DNA of 64,000 nucleotides from a virus. A program made the translations under genes and the position numbers. Under the pieces are notes generated by a model. It was not told the origin of the DNA. It searched no databases and was given only the letters and a program-made list of their open reading frames with translations. The DNA lies in the IMG/VR virus record IMGVR_UViG_3300030329_006583, positions 203,119-267,118 of that record, one strand, 5' to 3'. Of the stretch, positions 32,519-41,154 are shown piece by piece. Every line of letters starts with the position of its first letter. Position 1 is the first letter of the stretch.

Positions 32519-33738
32519 TTTTTCTTGAGATCATATGAATTTCTGAAATCATTTAAAACATCTAACAATGTTTTGCCTTGTGCTGTTTTGGCCAATGATC
32601 CCTCGTCAATCCCAAATTCTGCCTGTAAAGCCGCTAATTCTTCCTGTAACGATGATTGTAAATTCATCAGGGAATCCTGAAGTTGTTGACGCGTAGTATC
32701 TGTCGATTGTTGAAAGATTTTTTCAGCAGCGGATTTAAGTAATTCATCCTCATTAACATCGGGTAATGCCTCGTCGGGATTAAGTTTTTTACCTTCTTCT
32801 TGTGCTAGCGCCCTAATTAATTCATCTCGTTGTTCCGGATTACTTAAAAATTCCTTAGCGGATTTTTCCAGTGAAGAACGTAATGTATTTGGGTTTGCGC
32901 CCCCCAGATCCATGCCTGCCTTGGAAGCCTTTTGGAGCCCTTCTATATATTCATCCAGAGTTTTGCTATTCATCATTTCACCTATAAGTTGCCTTGAAGG
33001 CATATAAATTTCATCTAAATTTTCCAATGCATCCCTAAAACCCTCAAGGAGCTGATCAGAAGCATCCTTGAATTCGTCCAGGATACCCATTTCTTCCATC
33101 ACATCGATGATGTCAGATTGCGATATTGCACCCCCTTGTTCCAGCAAGAGATCGTTGGTTGGATAATAAGATTCTGCCACCCCAAAAAAGAACACTTTTT
33201 TTAGTGCATTAAATGCAGTTCCTATTAAACCGGTTGGATCCTTTATTTTATCTCCGCTCTCCGCGGATTCTTTTTCAGAAGGTTTACCAAATCCAGCCTC
33301 ACCAAAAAAATCTCTCACAGCATCTTTGGAATCCCAGCCTTGTTGAAGTGCCGACGCCGCCAAATACCCACCTGGATTCAATAAAAACGCTGCTAATTTA
33401 AGATCCTCTGTATCAGCGCCTAATTTTTGGCGCAAATCAGCATGTTCCTGTTTAAGGGTTTTCACCCTTTCCTTGTAATTGGTTCTTAATTCCTTTAATT
33501 TTTTAGGATCAATAGTAACCAAAACATCAAATAAAAATTTAGTGGAAGTTAGTACATCCTTAAACCCCAGCTTAGCTGCCTTGAATACATCGCTAAAAGG
33601 TTCAACAAAAATTTTACTAAATTCGCTGGTTGACATTGCAGCAAATTCATCTTCCCTCAACAGAACCTTGGCATCTGTTTCGTGTAAGATATTGCGAATA
33701 TATTTTCTTACCAACTTTTCCTGGGTAATTGCTTTCAT
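32515..33738 (-). CDS. Large tagged protein, helical
   Basis: 407 residues. Tag MKAITQEKLVRKYIRNILHE, the glutamate being a possible cleavage point. The rest is mostly helical, with a coiled coil (NYKERVKTLKQEHADLRQ), a Gly/Ala segment (AFLLNPGGYLAASAL) and a Gln/Glu-rich end (DSLMNLQSSLQEELAALQAE). The composition suits an internal head or scaffold-type protein. No enzyme domain seen. Confidence 0.7.
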   Translation of the reverse strand: MKAITQEKLVRKYIRNILHETDAKVLLREDEFAAMSTSEFSKIFVEPFSDVFKAAKLGFKDVLTSTKFLFDVLVTIDPKKLKELRTNYKERVKTLKQEHADLRQKLGADTEDLKLAAFLLNPGGYLAASALQQGWDSKDAVRDFFGEAGFGKPSEKESAESGDKIKDPTGLIGTAFNALKKVFFFGVAESYYPTNDLLLEQGGAISQSDIIDVMEEMGILDEFKDASDQLLEGFRDALENLDEIYMPSRQLIGEMMNSKTLDEYIEGLQKASKAGMDLGGANPNTLRSSLEKSAKEFLSNPEQRDELIRALAQEEGKKLNPDEALPDVNEDELLKSAAEKIFQQSTDTTRQQLQDSLMNLQSSLQEELAALQAEFGIDEGSLAKTAQGKTLLDVLNDFRNSYDLKKK

Positions 33739-33971
33739 TCAGGTAACCTCAATTTTTTCTTGGCTTCATTTTCATAATATTGTATCACCTCTCTTTCAAA
33801 CGCATTCAACACCTGCTTTTTTGTATAGGGATCGCGCGTTGAAAACAAGGTCCTCAATTTAGGTGACAATGATTTTAATAAATATTTCTTTACCATCATC
33901 CAATCATCAAAAAATAGTCGATGGGATATCATTATATCCAATTCTTTGATAACTTGTGATGGAATATCCAT
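33735..33971 (-). CDS. Small helical hypothetical protein
   Basis: 78 residues after GAAAGG. Helical with many Lys (WMMVKKYLLKSLSPKLRTLF, YYENEAKKKLRLPE). Overlaps the next gene as ATGA. It is the first gene of a minus-strand unit that diverges from the plus-strand gene at 34074. Confidence 0.6.
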   Translation of the reverse strand: MDIPSQVIKELDIMISHRLFFDDWMMVKKYLLKSLSPKLRTLFSTRDPYTKKQVLNAFEREVIQYYENEAKKKLRLPE

Positions 33972-33999
33972 AATAAATCCTTTCTCTAATAATATCTAT

Positions 34000-34039
34000 G
34001 TTATAAGAAATTGAAAAACGTTTTTCAACGTTCATTTAA
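34000..34039. promoter_or_regulatory. Divergent promoter region on an 18-bp palindrome
   Basis: TTGAAAAACGTTTTTCAA (34011-34028) is a perfect palindrome whose arms are the -35 boxes of two opposed promoters. On the minus strand TTGAAA is 17 bases from TATAAC (34000-34005). On the plus strand TTGAAA is 17 bases from ATTTAA (34034-34039), a weaker -10. A dimeric regulator bound here could control both directions. Confidence 0.5.
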
Positions 34040-34073
34040 ATAAGACGTAAATACACTTCTTAAAGGGGGAAAC

Positions 34074-34499
34074 ATGAGTGTAGGAGCAGTAGGAGCAGTA
34101 TCCAGTGGAGGCGGTGCAGCCGCAGCAGGGGCAGGACGCGTGTCTCATGGTGGTGGGGTTAGTAAAGCCGGGGCCAGTGCCGGGGTAACACCAGCAGGAA
34201 ATTCTGGTGGCAATAAATCCATATCAATGGGTGATGGAAACATGGTTGGGAATTCCCAAACACAAAACATTACCACACATAATCATTTCAACATGGGTTC
34301 TCAAGACTTTTGTGCCCTGCACAATATGTCCAATGGCAGTCAGGCCGGCGGTGTACAGGCCATGCAAGGTGGAGAGCAAATGTCAATGGAAGACATGATG
34401 AAGCTTATGATGATGATGATCATGATGAAGCTTATGGAAAAAATGATGGAAGCATTGGGCGGTGGCCAAGGCGGTGGAGCTGCAATGGCGGGTGGTTAG
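34074..34499 (+). CDS. Gly/Ala/Met-rich low-complexity protein, plus strand
   Basis: 141 residues after AAAGGGGG on the plus strand. The N-terminal half is Gly, Ala and Ser (AVSSGGGAAAAGAGRVSHGG), the middle Asn/His/Gln-rich, and the end a run of methionines (MMKLMMMMIMMKLMEKMM) before Gly-rich repeats. The Met-rich helix is amphipathic and could bind membranes, hydrophobic partners or metal. It faces against nearly all other genes. No homologue recognised. Confidence 0.7.
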   Translation: MSVGAVGAVSSGGGAAAAGAGRVSHGGGVSKAGASAGVTPAGNSGGNKSISMGDGNMVGNSQTQNITTHNHFNMGSQDFCALHNMSNGSQAGGVQAMQGGEQMSMEDMMKLMMMMIMMKLMEKMMEALGGGQGGGAAMAGG

Positions 34500-34501
34500 A
34501 A

Positions 34502-35107
34502 TTAACCCATTATGATTTGCCGTACATAAGTTCTTAACATATTTTCTTGCATTCCGGGGCAAAGGATGTCACGCACATTCTTCACATCAACTCCGGCCGG
34601 CATTCCTTTCTGAAACGTATCTAGATCACAGATCTCTAAGGCATGGCGCATGGCAGTCCCCGAAATATCTGGGGTTCCCACCCCACGGGTGACGCTATCC
34701 GGATCGTCTTCTGCGACAAATATCACCTTGCCACTCTCATATAAATCTGGAAAATACCTTAGGCGATTAGAGGTAGGGTAGTTCAAGGCAGTGTCTTCCG
34801 GATCCGAATAGACCCTATAGACATCATCACCCAGGGCCTCGTTTGCCCTCTCTAGGGCACTGTAGACCTTTCGAACAGGGGAACCACCATACTCTATGGA
34901 AACATTACTCGGCATGATTGGCTCTAGCTCTTCTTTCCACACCTGTTCCATAGCGGAGCCTAGGATAGGAAGCTGGCCTTTGCGCTTACGATCTGAAATG
35001 GAAACGTATAGGATCACCTGATCATTTTCTTCTGCGGCCTTAACAACCAGCGCATGGTGACCGGCGTGATAGGGTTTCGCAGATACAGGAACCAATCCAA
35101 TTTTCAT
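34502..35107 (-). CDS. HxGH nucleotidyltransferase (NMNAT-like) with C-terminal tag
   Basis: 201 residues. The HAGH motif (14-17, in PVSAKPYHAGHHALVVKAA) and the later GTPDISGTAMR block, like the ISxTxxR motif, place it among adenylyl/cytidylyltransferases such as nicotinamide-nucleotide adenylyltransferase. The end, ENMLRTYVRQIIMG, is the shared tag in C-terminal position. An NAD-salvage role is possible, as known for some large phages, but the substrate cannot be fixed from sequence. Confidence 0.75.
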   Translation of the reverse strand: MKIGLVPVSAKPYHAGHHALVVKAAEENDQVILYVSISDRKRKGQLPILGSAMEQVWKEELEPIMPSNVSIEYGGSPVRKVYSALERANEALGDDVYRVYSDPEDTALNYPTSNRLRYFPDLYESGKVIFVAEDDPDSVTRGVGTPDISGTAMRHALEICDLDTFQKGMPAGVDVKNVRDILCPGMQENMLRTYVRQIIMG

Positions 35108-35124
35108 TTAATTTTTCCTTTCAA

Positions 35125-35478
35125 TTAAAATGTATTCAATACCACATGCGCAAACAGGGTCTCAGTTTGAGGATCCCAATAAAATTGCTTAGGCCCACCG
35201 GGCATGCCGGGAGTCAATGATGAAAAGAAATGATCGGCTTGCTCTTGCGGCGGGAGACCTTTCTTAGACGACCACACCTCATGCTGATCCGGCTTATAAC
35301 TTGCCCGCGGGATATTCTGGGTCATTGCCCTAACCTCTTCCACTGTCCCAATCTTAACATCCATCTCTCTTCCGGATGGAGTTACAATCACAGTGGGGGC
35401 GCCCATGAGTTCTGCACTCTGCTCTCGCAAGAGTACTTCACCAATAATTTTCCTGAGTCGATTCTTTGTAATTTTCAC
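35125..35478 (-). CDS. Small tagged protein, GTG start
   Basis: 117 residues from a GTG 8 bases after AAGGTG. Tag MKITKNRLRKIIGEVLLRE, then TVIVTPSGREMDVKIGTVEE and a C-terminal FYWDPQTETLFAHVVLNTF beta segment. No known domain. Closely followed by the nucleotidyltransferase gene. Confidence 0.7.
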   Translation of the reverse strand: MKITKNRLRKIIGEVLLREQSAELMGAPTVIVTPSGREMDVKIGTVEEVRAMTQNIPRASYKPDQHEVWSSKKGLPPQEQADHFFSSLTPGMPGGPKQFYWDPQTETLFAHVVLNTF

Positions 35479-35481
35479 TTA

Positions 35482-36636
35482 TTACACCTTGATTCTATCA
35501 ATAATTTGGGGGGAGCTCATAGCGAGATCCTTGTATAATTTTTTCATGACAGCCTTGGAGATGTCTCCAATCTCTTGTTTGGTCGCCTTGTCCTTTAAGA
35601 TCTTCTTCACTTCATCCTGGATTGTCTTCACAAAGTTGGTACCCACCACCTTGTCAATCTCTTTTTTTGCTTGCTTACGGGCGATTTTCTCGATCTCTTT
35701 CTTATCGGTTTTGGTGAGCTCTTCAAATAATAAGGATTCACGTACTAATGCACCTATAATATCCTTAATCTCACTTATTTCAGGTGACGAAGTTGAAGAT
35801 AAAAATTGATACAAGCAAGCAAATGGATTGATCTTCCCAGCGCCCTCCATGGATTCCCCGGCCAAGGCTGAAAAAGAAGAATTAGGGGGATTAAAAGTTG
35901 TTATTTTTAATTCAGGTTGAATTTCATAAAACTGACTACGAGTCGAGACCCTGATCTTAAAATTTCCCGAACCAGCCACCATGGGAATGCTGGAATTTAA
36001 ACCACAGAATTCCAAGGCACCTTTAAGGCCCAAAGGATCTTGATCGCCAATTGTATAAAAATCATCCCCGGCCTGAAGATAGTGGGCAGCGGCCGCCTTA
36101 CCGATAAGATAATGCTGGGTTATAAGATTACCTACATCCACATTTTCTTCGTTAACAAAATAACGGCTCCCTCTTTCGTTAACGAAATTTCTCATCACCT
36201 CTAGAGGAACCGCCGCCGGATCCTTTAAGCCACCTTTGGTTGTGGGAATCTTGATAATGGTGTCCGGAGATACACCCATATATACCTTGAGGTCATCAAT
36301 AAATTGTGATGCAGTAGATGAATTATTCGCTAAATCCACAGCGGCATCTGCCACGGGTGATGTAGCATTAGAAGCCCAGGTCGAACCGTCATAATAAATT
36401 CGAGGATTGGCTAAGTTGTCTTTGTGGCCCATTTTAACTTCTACGTAAGTGGATCCCACTCCAGGAACCTCTACCAAAACATCCGGATATCTTACATCTC
36501 CGCCAGCTGCAGAAGCCTTAAATATTTCACGACCTGCATTATTAATTGCGCCGGCGACCTCGGCCTCAAAAGCATCAGAGGCTTTAGATTCCATTAATAG
36601 CACTTGAACCCATTTACGCAATAAACGATCATTCAT
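35482..36636 (-). CDS. Tagged PD-(D/E)XK nuclease-like protein
   Basis: 384 residues. Tag MNDRLLRKWVQVLLME, then a nuclease-like core: GGDVRYPDVLVEV (PD at 51-52) and STYVEVKMG (E66, K68). The C-terminal 100 residues are a Lys/Glu coiled region with another helix of tag type (EIKDIIGALVRESLLFEEL, ~290). If the tag sends it into the head, it would enter the cell with the genome and could cut host DNA. Its start overlaps the ligase-like gene. Confidence 0.7.
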   Translation of the reverse strand: MNDRLLRKWVQVLLMESKASDAFEAEVAGAINNAGREIFKASAAGGDVRYPDVLVEVPGVGSTYVEVKMGHKDNLANPRIYYDGSTWASNATSPVADAAVDLANNSSTASQFIDDLKVYMGVSPDTIIKIPTTKGGLKDPAAVPLEVMRNFVNERGSRYFVNEENVDVGNLITQHYLIGKAAAAHYLQAGDDFYTIGDQDPLGLKGALEFCGLNSSIPMVAGSGNFKIRVSTRSQFYEIQPELKITTFNPPNSSFSALAGESMEGAGKINPFACLYQFLSSTSSPEISEIKDIIGALVRESLLFEELTKTDKKEIEKIARKQAKKEIDKVVGTNFVKTIQDEVKKILKDKATKQEIGDISKAVMKKLYKDLAMSSPQIIDRIKV

Positions 36637-37922
36637 CCCATTCCACCCACAAATTCCCTTACATAATTACGGAGGAGCGACTCATTTTGACTCTTGGGAA
36701 TGCGCATTGCAGCACCGATGATCTGGTTGAGGGGTGCAAAGGCCCCTGTGAGCTTGTAAAGTGCCTTGCTTCCAGGAGGATGTTCGAACACGATCCCCTC
36801 CATGCTGGAAGTGATGTTCTCGGATGATCCCAATTTGCCCAACTGTTTCTCCAACATCTTGCGTCTATCATCAGCCTTGGCATCCCGCGCAGATGCAATC
36901 GCTTTCTTGGCGGATTCCAGCTCATCCTTAAGCCGATTCAATTCCTCGTCATGGCCACCGGTTAACGCCGAAGCCAATCCTGCCAACACCTCAACAGACA
37001 TATCATGAATAATTATCTCCACCGGAGACAAAATGGTACCCAAGGCTTTCATCGCATTGGCCTGAGTACCGAGGGCACTAATGCTTTTCTGCACGTCCTT
37101 CGGAAGATCTTTCTTGATATCAGCGATGGGAGGTAGGTCTTTGGATTCCATCCCTTGCCCAATCCCCATGATTCTCTTGATCAGCGTCTCTTGTTTGTGA
37201 ACCGGAATTGGCAGGTCTCCGACCAAACCCGTTCGTAGTTTTTCCTCAGCATAATCGCCCAGCGTCATGTTATCTGTAACGCCTAACCCATCAAGTCGAC
37301 TCGCAAGAGTATCATATAGCTCGGTACCGCTTAGGTCCTGCAGTTCTATCACCTGCGGACCAATCATCTTCCAGGTCTCATCATCCAGATCTACCTGGGA
37401 ATCATCAATGGCCTGCACAAGCTTACCGAACTCACCACCGTTCAATTGGACGTCAGCCAGTTTACCAGCTTCATCAAACTCCTGAAGGTTGTGCATGACG
37501 ATGTAGTCACCACCGTAATTGATGACATTGGGCTTACCCGTATAGATAATCTCAGCGTTGATGAAACGTTGACCGCCGGACTCAAAGATCTCTTCCAGCT
37601 CCATGGGACTCAGTCGACCCAATCCCCGTTCAATAGCTGCAAACCCATTCATAAAAGCGCCTTTTGCGGGATGACCTTCCCATTTGGCAGTGAACTCAGC
37701 GGGGTTCATCCCACCCTTGAGTAGATCACCCTTATTCCGAGCTGTTCGAATATTGCCTGTTTTGGGATCAATCTTAAACGCAAAGAAGATGTTTTGGCCA
37801 TCAACCTTTTCAACCACCGGCATATCACCCCTAATCACCTTTTGGAGCACACCTTTCAATTCCCCAAAGGTAATATCCAGGTTTTCTTGTAAATGATTTA
37901 GATGACCTGCTAGCGCTCCCAT
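36633..37922 (-). CDS. Ligase/nucleotidyltransferase-fold protein with C-terminal tag
   Basis: 429 residues. It carries motif I of the DNA/RNA ligase superfamily, EKVDGQN (K39 as possible AMP acceptor), then RTARNKGDL, FINAEIIYTG, and late SMEGIVFEHPPG plus KALYKLTG resembling motifs IV and V. A coiled coil (~330-365) is inserted before motif IV. The end, NESLLRNYVREFVGGMG, is the tag. Nucleic-acid end repair is the likely activity, substrate unknown. TATAAT with ATGCAA 17 bases upstream precedes the gene. Confidence 0.7.
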   Translation of the reverse strand: MGALAGHLNHLQENLDITFGELKGVLQKVIRGDMPVVEKVDGQNIFFAFKIDPKTGNIRTARNKGDLLKGGMNPAEFTAKWEGHPAKGAFMNGFAAIERGLGRLSPMELEEIFESGGQRFINAEIIYTGKPNVINYGGDYIVMHNLQEFDEAGKLADVQLNGGEFGKLVQAIDDSQVDLDDETWKMIGPQVIELQDLSGTELYDTLASRLDGLGVTDNMTLGDYAEEKLRTGLVGDLPIPVHKQETLIKRIMGIGQGMESKDLPPIADIKKDLPKDVQKSISALGTQANAMKALGTILSPVEIIIHDMSVEVLAGLASALTGGHDEELNRLKDELESAKKAIASARDAKADDRRKMLEKQLGKLGSSENITSSMEGIVFEHPPGSKALYKLTGAFAPLNQIIGAAMRIPKSQNESLLRNYVREFVGGMG

Positions 37923-37945
37923 GTAACCTCCTATATTACATAGAT

Positions 37946-37974
37946 ATTATACCATATCTCATGTAATTTTGCAT
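37946..37974 (-). promoter_or_regulatory. Promoter ATGCAA-17-TATAAT
   Basis: On the minus strand ATGCAA (37969-37974) stands 17 bases before TATAAT (37946-37951), about 24 bases before the ATG at 37922. It would drive the ligase, nuclease and adenylyltransferase group. The -35 overlaps the stop region of the gene ending at 37974. Confidence 0.55.
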
Positions 37975-38246
37975 TAAGGTTGTTCTATTTTTCTAGAAGC
38001 ACGTAATTGGCGCCGAAGGATTTTTAAAAGGCCATTATAATGTTCACGGGCGTCGGTCCTACCGGGGCAACAATCACGGTGGTGTTTGGCGTCTTCAATC
38101 CGGTGTTCCAAATCCAAGGTACATGCCTTAGTGCCAAAAGACACCATTTTGCCCGACATTGTAAGGTGTTTATCGGGGACCGCTAGTTTGGTAGGGGATT
38201 CCTGAAGAATTTGACGAATCATATGTCGCAATCTGATATTATCCAT
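37974..38246 (-). CDS. Small tagged protein with His/Cys-rich middle
   Basis: 90 residues from the ATG in a TAATG overlap. Tag MDNIRLRHMIRQILQES. The middle has HRIEDAKHHRDCCPGRTDAR, a possible metal site, and the end is basic (LKILRRQLRASRK). Function unknown. Confidence 0.65.
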   Translation of the reverse strand: MDNIRLRHMIRQILQESPTKLAVPDKHLTMSGKMVSFGTKACTLDLEHRIEDAKHHRDCCPGRTDAREHYNGLLKILRRQLRASRKIEQP

Positions 38247-38890
38247 TATTTCCATAACTCCCGAATTTTCATACGAACCCCGGATTTATCTGCTGCTTCG
38301 CCCACCACGATGGGCATATCTTCGTCCCCTTCTTCTTCCTTTGTTTTTACAGTGGTTACCTTAATTTCCTCTGTCTCTTCTTCCCTTGAAGGTTTCTCGG
38401 TTGGTTTCATTTCAATGCCGGCCTTCCCGGGATCAAGGGCTAGTGTCCCAGGTTCACCATCTACCATCATATCTGCCAACCCGGCCAGGAAAACATATAG
38501 CGATTGTTTCTCGGCTGTCGTCAATTGCTCGATGTAGGTAGTAAGAGCCTTTTTCACCTTGGCATCCTTAACTGATTTACCTGAGCGCATTAGATTTAAC
38601 ATTTTAAAAATATCGCCGGTTTGAGGATCTGCAATTTTTTCCTGGCCCGGTTTTGCGACGTCTGTAGTGGTGATTGTCTCCTCAGAGGTTTCTTCCTCCG
38701 TTTCTTCTTCAGCTTCATCGACATTTTTTTTCTGCGAATTATCATCTTGCTCGGCTGTTTGCTGTGCCAATTGTTTTTGACGAAGGCGTTCCAATGTGCC
38801 GGTATCTTCCATTGCTGCGTCCACAGCCTCACGTACAATATTACCCAAAAAATGTTCTAGATCTTTCACATTATTAAATACCCTAGACAT
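38246..38890 (-). CDS. Acidic protein with weak tag
   Basis: 214 residues from the ATG after GAGGGGG. N-terminal helix MSRVFNNVKDLEHFLGNIVREAV is a divergent tag. A Glu/Thr-rich linker (~55-85) and a helical segment (FKMLNLMRSGKSVKDAKV, TAEKQSLYVFLAGLADMM) follow, then another acidic linker. Probably structural. TAATG overlaps join it to both neighbours. Confidence 0.65.
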   Translation of the reverse strand: MSRVFNNVKDLEHFLGNIVREAVDAAMEDTGTLERLRQKQLAQQTAEQDDNSQKKNVDEAEEETEEETSEETITTTDVAKPGQEKIADPQTGDIFKMLNLMRSGKSVKDAKVKKALTTYIEQLTTAEKQSLYVFLAGLADMMVDGEPGTLALDPGKAGIEMKPTEKPSREEETEEIKVTTVKTKEEEGDEDMPIVVGEAADKSGVRMKIRELWK

Positions 38891-39069
38891 TATTTGCCCC
38901 CTCGCAACCACTTAATCCTATTCTGCCACCGCTCTGCATAAAGGCGGCGGTACTTTCTTTGCGGGGATTCTGTTGGTTCATTGGGTTGACGTGTATTTTT
39001 ATGACGTGATTCATTCTCTTTTTGAAGAATAGAATCCATAAATTTATCAAACTGAGATTTTTTACTCAC
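38890..39069 (-). CDS. 59-residue basic protein, GTG start
   Basis: Small gene from GTG, preceded by AGGAG, to a TAA that overlaps the next ATG (TAATG). Sequence begins MSKKSQFDKFMDSILQKE (first codon GTG) and ends with a Trp- and Arg-rich helix (YRRLYAERWQNRIKWLRGG). The coupling to the next gene and the ribosome site support it. Nucleic-acid binding is possible. Confidence 0.6.
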   Translation of the reverse strand: MSKKSQFDKFMDSILQKENESRHKNTRQPNEPTESPQRKYRRLYAERWQNRIKWLRGGK

Positions 39070-39087
39070 TTGCTTCTCCTATTAATA

Positions 39088-39534
39088 TTACTTATCAATT
39101 TCGTGAGGAATTATCACCGAAACTTCAGCACAATGATTTTCATCATCAAACGATATTGTATAACCTATATCTGTATCCACCTGGCGAGAATCAACAACAT
39201 CATCATAAATGGTTTTGCAAACATACCCAGTTAACTTACCCGCTGATATCATTTTAATTGCCTGATCATCAGAGGCAACAATTGTAATAATTTGTTCTTT
39301 TGAATCCTTAATTAAGCCTTTAAGTGCACCAGCAATGACAACATCCCCAAACGTAAAATGACAGGTAAAATTAGAAACACCCCATACGTCGGGATCTTCC
39401 GCTAAATCAAAATCCACCATTCCTTCAAGGGAATCGCTGATTATTAAATTATCAGGATTTGATAATACCCTATCAAATTCTTGATCAATATTCTGTGTAG
39501 TGTCCTTCGAATTCAAAATTTTGCTCCGTAACAA
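39088..39534 (-). CDS. Hypothetical protein, start uncertain
   Basis: Frame of 148 codons whose first 16 lie inside the upstream gene; the apparent start is TTG without a ribosome site, so the true start may be further down. The body is alternating beta/alpha (DVVIAGALKGLIKDSKEQII, IGYTISFDDENHCAEVSVII). It follows the pterin-dehydratase-like gene and may work with it. Not recognised. Confidence 0.55.
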   Translation of the reverse strand: MLRSKILNSKDTTQNIDQEFDRVLSNPDNLIISDSLEGMVDFDLAEDPDVWGVSNFTCHFTFGDVVIAGALKGLIKDSKEQIITIVASDDQAIKMISAGKLTGYVCKTIYDDVVDSRQVDTDIGYTISFDDENHCAEVSVIIPHEIDK

Positions 39535-39910
39535 TATTTTTCTTTATAGCATCAGCAGTTTGTGCATATTCCTTATCCAGCTCAGTAATGTCATCCACCT
39601 CGTGTGTATAAACTTCAATAATTACATCGGGATAATTAATGGTTATTTTTGCATGATGATTAAACTCTTCCTGGAAATCTAGGATATCACCAACAAATAA
39701 AGCCAATTCGCGCTGTGAATCGAAAACATATGTTTTCATTAAACGCCTGGGTGATTCTACTACACGCCAAGTAGCCTTATGTGGAATAACAGGCGATTTG
39801 TGATCCATATTTTTTAACTGGGGTAAAAGATCCACTAAACATGAATCATCGGAACCTTTTTCTTCCACGTCAAAATATTCACACATTAATTTTCGCAAAT
39901 TGGATTCCAT
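39485..39910 (-). CDS. Pterin-4a-carbinolamine dehydratase-like protein
   Basis: 141 residues. Residues 60-122 fit the PCD/DCoH fold: YVFDSQRELALFVGDI, then FNHHAKITINY (H85, H86), IIEVYTHEVDDITELD (H103, D112), with the spacing of the family motif; only the Pro after HH is replaced by Ala. The first 12 residues (MESNLRKLMCEYF) resemble a degenerate tag. The catalytic His residues are present, so dehydratase activity is possible, although phage relatives may be structural. Confidence 0.65.
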   Translation of the reverse strand: MESNLRKLMCEYFDVEEKGSDDSCLVDLLPQLKNMDHKSPVIPHKATWRVVESPRRLMKTYVFDSQRELALFVGDILDFQEEFNHHAKITINYPDVIIEVYTHEVDDITELDKEYAQTADAIKKNIVTEQNFEFEGHYTEY

Positions 39911-41146
39911 TTATTCTTTCCCAAATTCATCCTGATGGGTTGCGGTTGCCTGTAATGCTTGTGCCAACACCTTCTTTCTTTTACTAGCCCCTGCTTTATT
40001 CCAGGCATCGTAAGCAGTTGAAATTAAATCACCTTCAACCTTTGCTAAATTTGAAAGTTTAGAAAAAGCCTGCAAAGCATTTTTTACAGCTTTTTCAGTT
40101 TGATTAACATCCATTTTTTCTGAAGCTGCATCTTTCATAATCTTATTTTTTAATTTTTCCGGATTTTTTGGTGTATCCCCAAAAACCTGGTGGAGTAGGG
40201 TTTGTTTGCTTCTTTTGGGCAGGCCCAATTTTTCAATTTCACTCTCCACACGTTTGCGTGTCGTTCTCAAAATATTTTGATATGCGGGTAATAAAAATCC
40301 TCCCACCAAAAAAAACCTAAATGAATCCAAAGCCTCAACCTCACCAGGCGCAGCCAAGAGGTCTGCCATATCATTTTTATCAATATACCCCTCGCCTTCT
40401 AGCATTTCAACAAACTCACTAATCGCAGTCTGCTTAATTGCATCCAACTCTGACTCATCAACATTTTCCATGGTAAAATTCAATCGACCAAGGATTCTCT
40501 CCAGGCTTTGTCTAACTCCACTAGCGGCGCTATAACCAAATTTGGTAGCAAGATCCTCTAGGCCCATCCCCTCTATTTGTTCCACCTGATCCAGTGTTAA
40601 GGATTCTTCTTCCTCCTCTTCCGGATCGAAGGTTTGATACCCTTTGCGAAATTCTTCGTATTCATTTTCATCAAAATCAATATCCATTTGTTCCAGAAGA
40701 ATTTTAAGGCTTTTTCTTAATTTCTCAATCTTGTGACTTTCATTGGTTTCCAATTCAACTACCTCTGCGTCGGTGACATCATCTGCAATTTCGGGATTTT
40801 CATGTTTTTCCACCGCGGAATCCAGTAAATCCTGCAAACGATTATAAAAATATTCAACCTGATCATTAGGAACACGCTGCCCGAGAGCGTCTGCAGCCAA
40901 ACCTAATTCAACCGGATTTGCCGGTATATATGTATCATCATCTACAGGTGGGAGATTAGCCGATAATTGTACCGCCATTTGTTCAGAAGGCAACACCGGG
41001 GTTTCGGGCGGTGAAGGTATATCAGCGGGCTCAAATTGTGTACCGGCACGTGAATTATCCACGTCGGTATAAGTGTTATACACGTCTTCAAATAAAACCC
41101 TTTTGAGATAATTCTCCAAAACGGCCTTCGTAATCTTAATACTCAT
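39911..41146 (-). CDS. Large tagged protein, helical
   Basis: 411 residues from the ATG after AGGAGTTGAG; a longer reading overlaps the previous gene and lacks a ribosome site. Tag MSIKITKAVLENYLKRVLFE. Helical, acidic body with a second tag-like helix (HKIEKLRKSLKILLEQMD) and a run EEEEEE in the middle. C-terminal half has helices such as LPAYQNILRTTRKRVESEIE. Likely an internal or structural protein. Confidence 0.7.
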   Translation of the reverse strand: MSIKITKAVLENYLKRVLFEDVYNTYTDVDNSRAGTQFEPADIPSPPETPVLPSEQMAVQLSANLPPVDDDTYIPANPVELGLAADALGQRVPNDQVEYFYNRLQDLLDSAVEKHENPEIADDVTDAEVVELETNESHKIEKLRKSLKILLEQMDIDFDENEYEEFRKGYQTFDPEEEEEESLTLDQVEQIEGMGLEDLATKFGYSAASGVRQSLERILGRLNFTMENVDESELDAIKQTAISEFVEMLEGEGYIDKNDMADLLAAPGEVEALDSFRFFLVGGFLLPAYQNILRTTRKRVESEIEKLGLPKRSKQTLLHQVFGDTPKNPEKLKNKIMKDAASEKMDVNQTEKAVKNALQAFSKLSNLAKVEGDLISTAYDAWNKAGASKRKKVLAQALQATATHQDEFGKE

Positions 41147-41154
41147 CTCAACTC

